Source: Pseudomonadales bacterium
GTDB lineage: Bacteria > Pseudomonadota > Gammaproteobacteria > Pseudomonadales > JAHRWD01
Reading direction: 5' to 3'
Length of the DNA stretch: 64,000 bases
Assembly: GCA_029210125.1 (NCBI GenBank)
Contig: JARGPR010000002.1
Coordinates: 144,919 to 208,918 of the forward strand
Position numbers and translations under genes: made by a program. Shown one piece after another: positions 26,890 to 34,494 of the stretch; position 1 is the stretch's first letter; each line of letters begins with the position of its first letter. The notes beneath the pieces are model-generated. The model was not told where the DNA came from. It saw only the letters and a program-made list of their open reading frames with translations, and made no database searches.

Positions 26890-28434
26890 TCATTTCAAAA
26901 ATATGCCAATTTGAACTACGTATACGAATAACAATAAAGCGATTAATGACAAAAAATATACCAATTGCTTTTTCCGTTCGAACGTTCGAACATCATTTTG
27001 GACTAGTGAAACCGTCCCCAATAATTGTAGGCCCGTAGCCTGAGTCAACATAAAAGCGCTATTAAACGTAGGCATTATCAAGCCAGCAATAAATGTAAGC
27101 CCGGTTCCAGCCGCCAATCCAACCACTAACACAATACTCGCAAACAATGCTCGATTCGGTCCTGTAGCCTGAAGTGGTACTCGCGGCGGGTCAATGACTC
27201 TAAATTTAATTTCCGATGAACTCTGATCTGCCTGCTGTGACAATACAGCCTGTTCACGTCGAACCAACAACTCGCTATGTTTCTTCTTAACAATATCGTA
27301 ATCACGATTTAACGATTTAAGTTGTGCTTCAACCTCAGGAACCGTATTCACCTGACCGCGAAGTGTATCCACTCGCTGCTGATAGTTTGTGACTCTAACT
27401 TGGAGGGATGAAATCGATGCTTCCAGCTGTGACAGGTTTAGCTTCAGCTGCTGATAATAGTTGCTACCGGTAAAAGCTGTTTCAGGAGAAACCGCACCCG
27501 CTTTACTTTCTGATATTTCCAGCTCCCTTTTTGATTCAAGGTCTGCGAGCGTACGCTTTATCGAAACAATATTGGGATGCTTATCCGTATATTTTAATAA
27601 CAAACTATCGAGTTGTGCAGTGAGGTTTTCTATCCTCGCATCGTACTGCGTGACGGGTTCCTCTTGCTCATGTAACTCAGGAATAAATACAGGTTCTTCG
27701 CCCTCTATTTCTTTCAGAAGTGTATTTCTTTTTTGCTCAGCTTCAGCAAGTTCAAGCTTTGATGATTCAAGTCGACCCACTTCATTCTTAAGCCGGGAGT
27801 AAAAACCACCGGATTCAGATAAAAATGCGACATTTTTCTGTTTAAATGCCTTCAGCTCGTTCTCCGATACCTTTAACCTCTGCTCATATTCTTCAATTTG
27901 CTTATCGATAAACCGTTGGGCTTTGACGGTATCTCCTTTTGCTTCACCAATGGTATTCTCAACAAACGTTGTCAAGACAGCCTGAACCAATCGTTTTGCT
28001 TTTTCAGGGTCTGGGTCAGAATAGTGGATTGTATATAAATTATCCTTGCTATCTTTTCTCATAGAAATTGACGATTTGACCTCTTTGATCAACTCATCAA
28101 AACCGGAATCATCACTTACCGTGAGGTCTAAATCGGCCATTCTGACGATTTTTTCGAGGTTTGGCCGACTAAATAACGTTCGCTCCATAAGACGAATTTG
28201 CTGATCACTATCCCCCTGAACCGTAAGCCCCCTCAATAGCGGCTTCAACAAACTTCGCGTGTCGACATAGACTCGTGCACTGACATCATATTCATCGGGC
28301 AGGTTATATACACCGATCCATCCGATGGAACATACCAACCACGCAATGCCCGCTAACCACCAGCGTTTACTCCACAGGTTACGCGCATATGACAGGACAA
28401 TTTCTAACTGTTCTTGCAACAAACTCTGATCCAC
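26890..28434 (-). CDS. XrtA system polysaccharide chain-length determinant (Wzz-like)
   Basis: A 514-residue inner-membrane co-polymerase. Transmembrane segment 1 is near residues 25-47 (WWLAGIAWLVCSIGWIGVY), followed by the Wzz domain DEYDVSARVYVDTRSLLKPL. A long periplasmic coiled-coil region has many heptads (about 170-420), then come the proline-rich IDPPRVPLQATGPNR before TM2 and a final TM3 at the C-terminus. It sets polymer length and links synthesis to the outer-membrane export lipoprotein. The kinase domain is a separate polypeptide, as is typical for XrtA systems. Confidence 0.93.
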   Translation of the reverse strand: MDQSLLQEQLEIVLSYARNLWSKRWWLAGIAWLVCSIGWIGVYNLPDEYDVSARVYVDTRSLLKPLLRGLTVQGDSDQQIRLMERTLFSRPNLEKIVRMADLDLTVSDDSGFDELIKEVKSSISMRKDSKDNLYTIHYSDPDPEKAKRLVQAVLTTFVENTIGEAKGDTVKAQRFIDKQIEEYEQRLKVSENELKAFKQKNVAFLSESGGFYSRLKNEVGRLESSKLELAEAEQKRNTLLKEIEGEEPVFIPELHEQEEPVTQYDARIENLTAQLDSLLLKYTDKHPNIVSIKRTLADLESKRELEISESKAGAVSPETAFTGSNYYQQLKLNLSQLEASISSLQVRVTNYQQRVDTLRGQVNTVPEVEAQLKSLNRDYDIVKKKHSELLVRREQAVLSQQADQSSSEIKFRVIDPPRVPLQATGPNRALFASIVLVVGLAAGTGLTFIAGLIMPTFNSAFMLTQATGLQLLGTVSLVQNDVRTFERKKQLVYFLSLIALLLFVYVVQIGIFLK

Positions 28435-28488
28435 CCAAAAAAGTTAAATCTGTATAGTAGCAATCTACTTAATAAAGCAGCTACTAAT

Positions 28489-29136
28489 CTAAAACCACGC
28501 CTCGGGAATGATCAAAATATCCCCCGGAAGAACCTCAACATTAGCACTGATATCACCATCCCGTATCAGATCATCTAGCCGAACTCGATATTCCTGCTGC
28601 TGCCCGGCAACGATTCGCACAATTGAAGCTTTATTTCCATCGGCGAAATCGGTAATGCCACCAACTGCAATCATCACATCAAGCATTGTCATATTTTGCC
28701 GATACGCTAGTGTTTGCGGCGACGTAGCCTCACCTAAAATCCTGACCTGTTCGGAATAAGGACCAACAAAACCACCCACGATCACAGTAACAATAGGGTC
28801 TTTAATATATTTACTCAAAACCTTTTCAATTTGGCGTGCGGTTTGAGTTGGCGTTTGCCCCGTCACTTTGAGGTCCTCAACCAGGTTGGTACTGATCATG
28901 CCATCCGGCCTAACCGTTACCGTGGTAGAAACCTCTGGATTATTCCATACAAAAATACTTAAAGAGTCTCCTGGTCCGACAAGATAATGATAATCGGAGG
29001 GCTGAGTCGTCGATGGCGGAATCATTTGCGCAGACGGCAACATTGGCTTGTCTGATGCGCAGCCAACTAACATGACCGAGCAAAAAATCCACACAAACCT
29101 CAACGACCACCGGTTTAACAATTTATTGGTATTCAT
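28489..29136 (-). CDS. XrtA system exopolysaccharide export lipoprotein (Wza-like)
   Basis: A protein of about 215 residues with a lipoprotein signal (VMLVGCASDKPML), then a polysaccharide-export (Poly_export) domain: YLVGPGDSLSIFVWNNPEVS, TVRPDGMISTNLVEDLKVTG, and a SLBB-like part (VRILGEATSPQTLAYRQ). It forms the periplasmic/outer-membrane exit for the polymer. The ATG at 29136 is preferred because GGAG lies just upstream and it gives a normal lipoprotein signal; an open start at 29205 would add a non-signal leader. It is the first gene of the long minus-strand block. Confidence 0.92.
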   Translation of the reverse strand: MNTNKLLNRWSLRFVWIFCSVMLVGCASDKPMLPSAQMIPPSTTQPSDYHYLVGPGDSLSIFVWNNPEVSTTVTVRPDGMISTNLVEDLKVTGQTPTQTARQIEKVLSKYIKDPIVTVIVGGFVGPYSEQVRILGEATSPQTLAYRQNMTMLDVMIAVGGITDFADGNKASIVRIVAGQQQEYRVRLDDLIRDGDISANVEVLPGDILIIPEAWF

Positions 29137-29402
29137 AAATTCCACACTTCTCCAGTTACGAGCAAACCTATCGGATAATTTTAGCACACATACAAAATGT
29201 AACACCCATCCTAACTATTTTTAAAAACAATTAGACTACAGATCTGACAAAACGCAGAAAACCTTTAATCGACAGTAGTACATCGCTATTTAGAGCTTTA
29301 ATTTGCAATATGTTAGTGCGATGATGCTTTTCTACTTACAAGAGCGGCGAGTGTTGGCCTTATCGTTCTACTTTTATACCGATCGATTTTAAATATGTAT
29401 TG

Positions 29403-30152
29403 ATGCACACTTCCCTAACAGATCAGTTTTTTTCGTACTTCACGCCGGTTTACGCCAACACCGATGCGCTGAAAGCTGAAGTTTATAGCATACGCCATGA
29501 TGTCTATTGCGATGAATTTGGCTTTGAGGCGGGCAACAGTAATCATGTTGAAAAAGATGCTTACGATGATTACTCCCACCATTTTCTAGTGCGGCACAAC
29601 AACAGTGACACTTACGCTGGGTGTATCCGACTAATCCTACCGTCTGCAAACCAACCCAACACACCACTACCTATTGAAGAACATTTCTTCGATATTCTCG
29701 ACACACAGGTGATAGACCCCAACACGTTAGTTCACGGTAGATTTGCAGAGCTATCCAGGCTTGCGGTGCACAGCAATTTTAGGAAACGTACCTCTGATAG
29801 GCGTCGGCCTGAAGGATTAACCGACAACCCCGAAGAACGCGAACACTCGAAACGCGCTTTCCCTCTAATCAATGTCGGCCTTTATCTATCCGCATTTTCT
29901 CTCGCCCTCTACTGCCACACTTATTACGGTCTAGACAATATTTTCATGGTGACAGAGCCACGGCTGGCAAGAAATATAAAACGATTCGGGTTGGCATTTG
30001 AGCAAGCAGGACCACTGGTCGAATACCACGGAGCACGCGCACCCTACGTATTTAAGGCAACTAATGAGCGAAACATGTCAGAAGAAACCAAAAACTTACT
30101 GGAGGGTATAAATGATATTCTCATTCAACAATTCAGCCCACACCTGCCGTAA
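29403..30152 (+). CDS. PEP-CTERM/exosortase system-associated acyltransferase (TIGR03694-like)
   Basis: A 249-residue GNAT-fold acyltransferase related to N-acyl amino acid synthases and LuxI-type autoinducer synthases. Segments: LKAEVYSIRHDVYCDEFGFE, the YAGCIRLILPS strand, FAELSRLAVHSNFRKR, and VTEPRLARNIKRFG. Such enzymes use acyl-ACP or acyl-CoA to acylate an amine. The ATG at 29403 is chosen; a TTG immediately before it is also possible. It is divergent from the export gene, and the 266-base spacer holds no consensus sigma-54 promoter. The ThiF-nitroreductase gene follows 15 bases downstream, so the two are probably co-transcribed. The product is unknown. Confidence 0.88.
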   Translation: MHTSLTDQFFSYFTPVYANTDALKAEVYSIRHDVYCDEFGFEAGNSNHVEKDAYDDYSHHFLVRHNNSDTYAGCIRLILPSANQPNTPLPIEEHFFDILDTQVIDPNTLVHGRFAELSRLAVHSNFRKRTSDRRRPEGLTDNPEEREHSKRAFPLINVGLYLSAFSLALYCHTYYGLDNIFMVTEPRLARNIKRFGLAFEQAGPLVEYHGARAPYVFKATNERNMSEETKNLLEGINDILIQQFSPHLP

Positions 30153-30167
30153 CGTCCATTCTCAAAT

Positions 30168-32180
30168 ATGAATACTCAAGACGAATTCAACTTCGATACC
30201 GCCTTCAGCAGAACGATAGGCTGGCTAACCAGTTCTGAACTGCACTCGATTAGAACAAAAAGGGTCGCTATTGCCGGCATGGGCGGAGTCGGTGGTATCC
30301 ACCTGCTAACACATACCCGGCTGGGAATATCCAATTTTAACATTGCCGATTTTGATCACTTCGATCTACATAATTTCAACCGGCAGGCCGGTGCCAATAT
30401 AGATTCGATAGGTGAACCCAAAACCGCCGTTATGGAAAAAATGGCCAAACAGATCAACCCCGAACTGGATATTCGGGTGTTTAAGCAGGGTGTGACCGAT
30501 GAAAATATCAACGATTTTTTAGCCGAGGTTGATATTTATGTCGATGCGCTGGATTTTTTTGCGCTCGATATACGCCGCAAAGTATTTGCCCGCTGCGATG
30601 AACTCGGTATCCCCGCCATCACCGCGGCCCCAATTGGTATGGGAGCAGGACTTCTAGCGTTTTTACCGGGAAAAATGAGCTTTGAGCAATACTTCAGGCT
30701 CGAAGGAAAAGATGAGCAAGAGCAGCTGATACGATTTTTGGTGGGATTGACACCAACTCCAATACAACGAATATATCTGGTCGAACCCTCCGCCGTTAAC
30801 TTCAATCAACGCAAGGCATCCTCCACCCCGATTGGCTGCGAACTCTGCGCCGGTTTTGCGGCATCCATGACCGTCAAAATACTATTGAAGCGAGGAAAAG
30901 TACCTTCCGCACCCCACGGCCTTCACTACGATGCCTACCTGAACAAACTAAAGAAGACCTGGCGGCCAATGGGTAATCGTAACCCACTACAAAAACTGAT
31001 CATTGCCCTGGCAAAAAAAATTATCCACGACGAGCCCTCCGTAGAGGAGCCTGAAACCATCACCTATTCGCGCTCTATTGAGCAGATTTTGGATATCGCT
31101 CGCTGGGCACCAAGCGGTGATAACAGTCAGGTTTGCCGATTCGAAATCATAGATGAAACCAGACTAATACTGCACACAGAGGATACCCGCGATCATTGCG
31201 TGTACGATTTACAAGGCCATGCAAGCCAGCTATCAACCGGTACTATGCTTGAAAACATCCGTATCGCTGCTACCCAATTTGGCCTAAAAACAAACTGGCA
31301 GATTGAAGACAATCCAGCAGAAAAAAGCCCAATAGAAGAAAACCCGGCAGGAAAAGACCCCGCAGAACAATCCCCCTCAATCCATATTCAGTTCCAGCCA
31401 GACCCCTCTATACAAAGAGACCCGTTATTTCCGCAGATTAAAATACGTTCAGTCAATCGAAAGCCCTACTCTAGGCAGCCACTATCTGATCGCCAAAAAA
31501 CCGCCCTGAACGAATCATTACCCGCGGGTTATAAAATCATCTGGATCGAAGGCCGCAAGCCAAAAACAGCCATCACAAAACTGCTGTTCAAAAATGCCGG
31601 TTTACGTTTGAGCCTACCCGAAGCTTACCCAACCCACAGCCAAAATATTGAATGGAGTGCTAGATTCAGCGAAGACAAAATCCCGGATCAAGCGCTAGGT
31701 GTAAACCCTATCACCCGAAAGCTAATGCGGTGGAGCCTACAGAGTTTCAAACGAGTCAGGCTTCTCAATAATTATTTGGGTGGTAGTTATGTGGCTAGAC
31801 TGGAGATGGATCTGATACCAAGCCTGATGAGCGGTGCACATTTCTTTATCGTTGCGGATCAAACACCAAAGCAGCCACAGGACTATATTCAAGCGGGTAT
31901 TGCAGCACAGCGGTTCTGGCTTACCGCTACCCGGATTGGTCTACAGCTACAACCTGAAATGACCCCGCTGGTCTTTGCTGAGTATATTGATCAGGATATT
32001 AAGTTTTCGGCCTCCCAAAAATATATTAACAGCGCTAGAACACTGCGCGGCCAACTGGCCAAACTGGTAACACCTGAAAACCCGCAGAACCTGGTATTTG
32101 CCGGGCGCATCGGGTCTGCAAGCATTGCAACCTCTCGCTCAACCCGTAAGCCGTTAGCGGATTTAACGATTGATCAGTAG
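30168..32180 (+). CDS. ThiF/E1-like adenylyltransferase fused to nitroreductase-like domain
   Basis: A 670-residue fusion. Residues 1-270 form an E1/ThiF fold: the ATP-binding AGMGGVGG (36-43), acidic loop and arginine finger DFDHFDLHNFNRQ (61-73), the VDALDF Asp motif (125-130), and a single CxxC (CELC, 224-227). The second half (about 300-660) resembles an FMN nitroreductase, with SRSIEQILDIARWAPSGDNS near 301-320 and AGIAAQRFWLTATRIGLQ later. A low-complexity Pro/Glu/Lys insert lies near 383-407. E1 domains adenylate carboxylates and nitroreductases can oxidise or reduce heterocycles. Together with the acyltransferase this suggests modification of an amino acid or peptide. No ubiquitin-like partner or precursor peptide is visible nearby. 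Confidence 0.87.
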   Translation: MNTQDEFNFDTAFSRTIGWLTSSELHSIRTKRVAIAGMGGVGGIHLLTHTRLGISNFNIADFDHFDLHNFNRQAGANIDSIGEPKTAVMEKMAKQINPELDIRVFKQGVTDENINDFLAEVDIYVDALDFFALDIRRKVFARCDELGIPAITAAPIGMGAGLLAFLPGKMSFEQYFRLEGKDEQEQLIRFLVGLTPTPIQRIYLVEPSAVNFNQRKASSTPIGCELCAGFAASMTVKILLKRGKVPSAPHGLHYDAYLNKLKKTWRPMGNRNPLQKLIIALAKKIIHDEPSVEEPETITYSRSIEQILDIARWAPSGDNSQVCRFEIIDETRLILHTEDTRDHCVYDLQGHASQLSTGTMLENIRIAATQFGLKTNWQIEDNPAEKSPIEENPAGKDPAEQSPSIHIQFQPDPSIQRDPLFPQIKIRSVNRKPYSRQPLSDRQKTALNESLPAGYKIIWIEGRKPKTAITKLLFKNAGLRLSLPEAYPTHSQNIEWSARFSEDKIPDQALGVNPITRKLMRWSLQSFKRVRLLNNYLGGSYVARLEMDLIPSLMSGAHFFIVADQTPKQPQDYIQAGIAAQRFWLTATRIGLQLQPEMTPLVFAEYIDQDIKFSASQKYINSARTLRGQLAKLVTPENPQNLVFAGRIGSASIATSRSTRKPLADLTIDQ

Positions 32181-32221
32181 CTGACCAACCTCCCAAGCAA
32201 ACAGCCCCGAACAAACCACCA

Positions 32222-33097
32222 CTATAGCAGTTTGGTTCTCATGCCAGACATTGCGAATGAAAAAACCAGATCACTGATGTCGCGTTTATGACAAGCAGGA
32301 AGCGCAGAACGCAGCTTTACCAGCTTCTGCTTCAGCTCTGGATCAAACTCAGCACGTCGCTCACTTTTGATAGCCACATTGTAGGGCACCAAAAAACTGG
32401 AATAGAGCTTGGCGTATTCTGACAACGATTCAGCAACCGCAGACTCAAAATCATTTTTACCAAAGGCTGCCTCCAGTGAATAGAGATAATCCAGGGTAAA
32501 AAGCTCCGCCTGCCGATCCGCATATTGATACGCAAAATAGTCAATGGTTTGTTGCGATTTTAGATGACCAAAATCAACTAGATAGACCCCACCGCCGGGC
32601 TTGAGCACCCTTGCAACTTCAGAAAACGTACGCTTTAGTGCGACTACATCAGGCAAGTGGTGAAGCGCTACGGTTGAATACACAGCATCTACACTATTGT
32701 CTTCAAAGGCTTGCAGCTTAGAGATGTCGGAACGCACAAAATCAACATTGACTAACCCAAGATCAGCCACATGAGCTTCCGCCCGCCCCAGCATCTGCTC
32801 AGACAAATCTACCCCGGTAAATTGGCACGATGGATGAAACTGCGCCACCATCGCCAGCTGGGTAGCGGGGCCACAGGCAAGGTCAATGACTCTATCACCC
32901 GGGCAGATTACCTCACTGATGTGCGCGCAATGATGCAGGTAAACGGGAGCCATAACCCCGTCTACCCGGCCAGCTTTTGTGTACGCGGCCACCTTGTCCG
33001 GATCATCCATCACCAAGTCAGGTTCGGTTTTTCGTGGCTGGGATTTAGCTCCTAACAACTCCCAAAATAATATTTTCGCCATGGCGACACTTGGCAT
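32222..33097 (-). CDS. Class I SAM-dependent methyltransferase
   Basis: A 291-residue methyltransferase. Motif I is VIDLACGPATQ (70-80), followed by FTGVDLSEQML, the FVRSDISKLQAF segment with motif II Asp, STVALHHLPD, and ARVLKPGGGVYLVDFG (motif III). The N-terminal part (DDPDKVAAYTKAGRVDG) and long C-terminal helical part are specific to its subfamily. It converges on the ThiF-nitroreductase gene, with 41 bases between stops. Context suggests it methylates the product of the acyltransferase/ThiF pathway, but a small-molecule substrate elsewhere cannot be excluded. Confidence 0.82.
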   Translation of the reverse strand: MPSVAMAKILFWELLGAKSQPRKTEPDLVMDDPDKVAAYTKAGRVDGVMAPVYLHHCAHISEVICPGDRVIDLACGPATQLAMVAQFHPSCQFTGVDLSEQMLGRAEAHVADLGLVNVDFVRSDISKLQAFEDNSVDAVYSTVALHHLPDVVALKRTFSEVARVLKPGGGVYLVDFGHLKSQQTIDYFAYQYADRQAELFTLDYLYSLEAAFGKNDFESAVAESLSEYAKLYSSFLVPYNVAIKSERRAEFDPELKQKLVKLRSALPACHKRDISDLVFSFAMSGMRTKLL

Positions 33098-33249
33098 AAC
33101 ACCCTCATTTCGTAGCTGATGAGTTAACGTTTAAGTAACTACCAGTTTAGTACAAAAAGGTACTGCCCATTTATAAAACTAACCCAAACTAGGCCATTCC
33201 AAAACCGGAATCAAAAAACCGCCGTTTTTCACACGCAAACTTCATGCAC

Positions 33250-33282
33250 AAAAAAGGGGGAGCCAATTATGACTCCCCCTTT
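33250..33282 (-). terminator. Rho-independent terminator of the PEP-CTERM gene
   Basis: Read on the minus strand, AAAGGGGGAG pairs with CTCCCCCTTT across a short loop and runs into a T6 tract. It lies about 50 bases after the stop of the PEP-CTERM gene and would isolate that gene from the downstream methyltransferase gene. Confidence 0.9.
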
Positions 33283-33332
33283 CGGTTTGTTGCTACCCCC
33301 CAACCTAGAGGGGTTAAATCTTGCTATTTCAA

Positions 33333-34307
33333 TTAAGCTTCACGACGCTTTCTTGAAAAACCAAGACCCAGCAGGCCAGCACCCAACAGTGCAATCATGC
33401 CAGGTTCTGGAACCATAGTTGCGTCGGCATTGGTAGTTGCACGCGCGCTCAACTGATAAGTGTGAGTCGAATCAAGCGAACTTGTTGCATAGCTGAAGTG
33501 TCCACTATTGGCTACACCTATGCTAGAACCTGCATACAGAGGTATACCATTCGCAAATGGTGAGTTTGCAGAACGCGTAGTGTTCAGACTAAAAGGGTTA
33601 TCTGCATCTACTGTACTTCCAACTACCCAGTTATCAACTAAAGTACCGCCTAGACTCAAATCCGACAAAGTGAAAACTACGCTATAGGAAGCAGTAGCAA
33701 ACGAAGGGAATATAGAATCGGAGGATACAAATGCTTCCAGGTAGGCAGTTGCATCGAAATCAACATCGATCGATCCGTTCACGTTACTAACCGTCCAGTT
33801 GGAATTAAGGTTGTTATTACCGGTACTGGAACCAGAATCCTGCCCTATTAAAGAAACGTAAGCAGCTGATTCAATGTCTGCGCCCGTAGCGGCATTAAGA
33901 CCTGTAATAGGTGAACCCACCTGATTTTGGTCAGCAGCAGCAAATTGGCTGCTTGGATCACTAGTAAGAGAACTAAAAATTGGGAATGCATTATCTACAA
34001 TTGCAGGGCAAGTGCCTACGCATGCGGGAGCCAAATCAATAGTACTGGCACTGATCGTACTACCACTATCGTTCAAAACCGTAGCGCCCAGCTGAGCACT
34101 TATATCAGCGGTACTGGTATAAGTAATTGCATTATTGAAATCTGCAATATCCAGCAGAGTACCGCCTTGCGAAAATTCCAAATTGTTAATTTGCAATACT
34201 GAAACCGCTAATGCGTCAGCTTGCACACTGCCGGCGCTGAACAACGCCAGACTGCCAACTGCGGCAACTGCGGCAACGCCATTTTTCTTAGTTTTAAAAG
34301 TTTTCAT
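33333..34307 (-). CDS. PEP-CTERM sorting-domain protein (exosortase A substrate)
   Basis: A 324-residue exported protein with a signal peptide (GVAAVAAVGSLALFSAGSVQA). The body is low in charge and rich in Ser, Thr, Ala, Asn and Asp, as is common for extracellular matrix proteins. The C-terminus is a complete PEP-CTERM domain: VPEP at 299-302, a hydrophobic helix at 303-317 (GMIALLGAGLLGLGF) and a basic tail (RKRR, 319-322). XrtA should cut near VPEP. There are two cysteines (CVGTC). The gene stands alone between a sigma-54 promoter and a strong terminator, so it is regulated separately from the polymer operon. Its role in the matrix is unknown. Confidence 0.92.
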   Translation of the reverse strand: MKTFKTKKNGVAAVAAVGSLALFSAGSVQADALAVSVLQINNLEFSQGGTLLDIADFNNAITYTSTADISAQLGATVLNDSGSTISASTIDLAPACVGTCPAIVDNAFPIFSSLTSDPSSQFAAADQNQVGSPITGLNAATGADIESAAYVSLIGQDSGSSTGNNNLNSNWTVSNVNGSIDVDFDATAYLEAFVSSDSIFPSFATASYSVVFTLSDLSLGGTLVDNWVVGSTVDADNPFSLNTTRSANSPFANGIPLYAGSSIGVANSGHFSYATSSLDSTHTYQLSARATTNADATMVPEPGMIALLGAGLLGLGFSRKRREA

Positions 34308-34358
34308 TTTTAAAATCCCAAATAGAAAGTTAATTTTATTACCTTACGCTTAGGATAA

Positions 34359-34375
34359 AGCAACCAGCGTGCCAA
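34359..34375 (-). promoter_or_regulatory. Sigma-54 (RpoN) promoter of the PEP-CTERM gene
   Basis: The minus-strand sequence TTGGCACGCTGGTTGCT matches the sigma-54 consensus (TGGCACG, four bases, TTGCT), with the invariant GG and GC separated by ten bases. Predicted transcription start is near 34348, leaving about 41 bases before the ATG at 34307, with GGGAT as ribosome-binding site. PEP-CTERM genes in other bacteria are known to depend on RpoN and the PrsK/PrsR two-component system, which fits this call. Confidence 0.9.
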
Positions 34376-34438
34376 AAATAAATAACCATATATATCAATC
34401 AGTTACGGACCACAGCAATTTCGACTCTGTAATTGTGT

Positions 34439-34475
34439 AAAAATAACTGACACTTTTTACTGCTCAGTTATTTTT
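34439..34475 (-). terminator. Perfect 12-bp inverted repeat after prsT: terminator, possibly also an enhancer site
   Basis: AAAAATAACTGA (34439-34450) and TCAGTTATTTTT (34464-34475) are perfect complements around a 13-base loop. On the minus strand it lies 20 bases beyond the prsT stop and ends in five Ts, so it can act as an intrinsic terminator, though the stem is AT-rich. It also sits about 90-127 bases upstream of the sigma-54 start, where activator sites are usually found. Confidence 0.6.
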
Positions 34476-34494
34476 CTCACTGCATGCCACCAAA

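Noticed and set aside
29343-29372. A sigma-54-like site (TTGGCCTTATCGTTCT) before the acyltransferase gene
   Set aside because: The -12 element reads TTCT with no GC at the required distance, so it fails the invariant positions.
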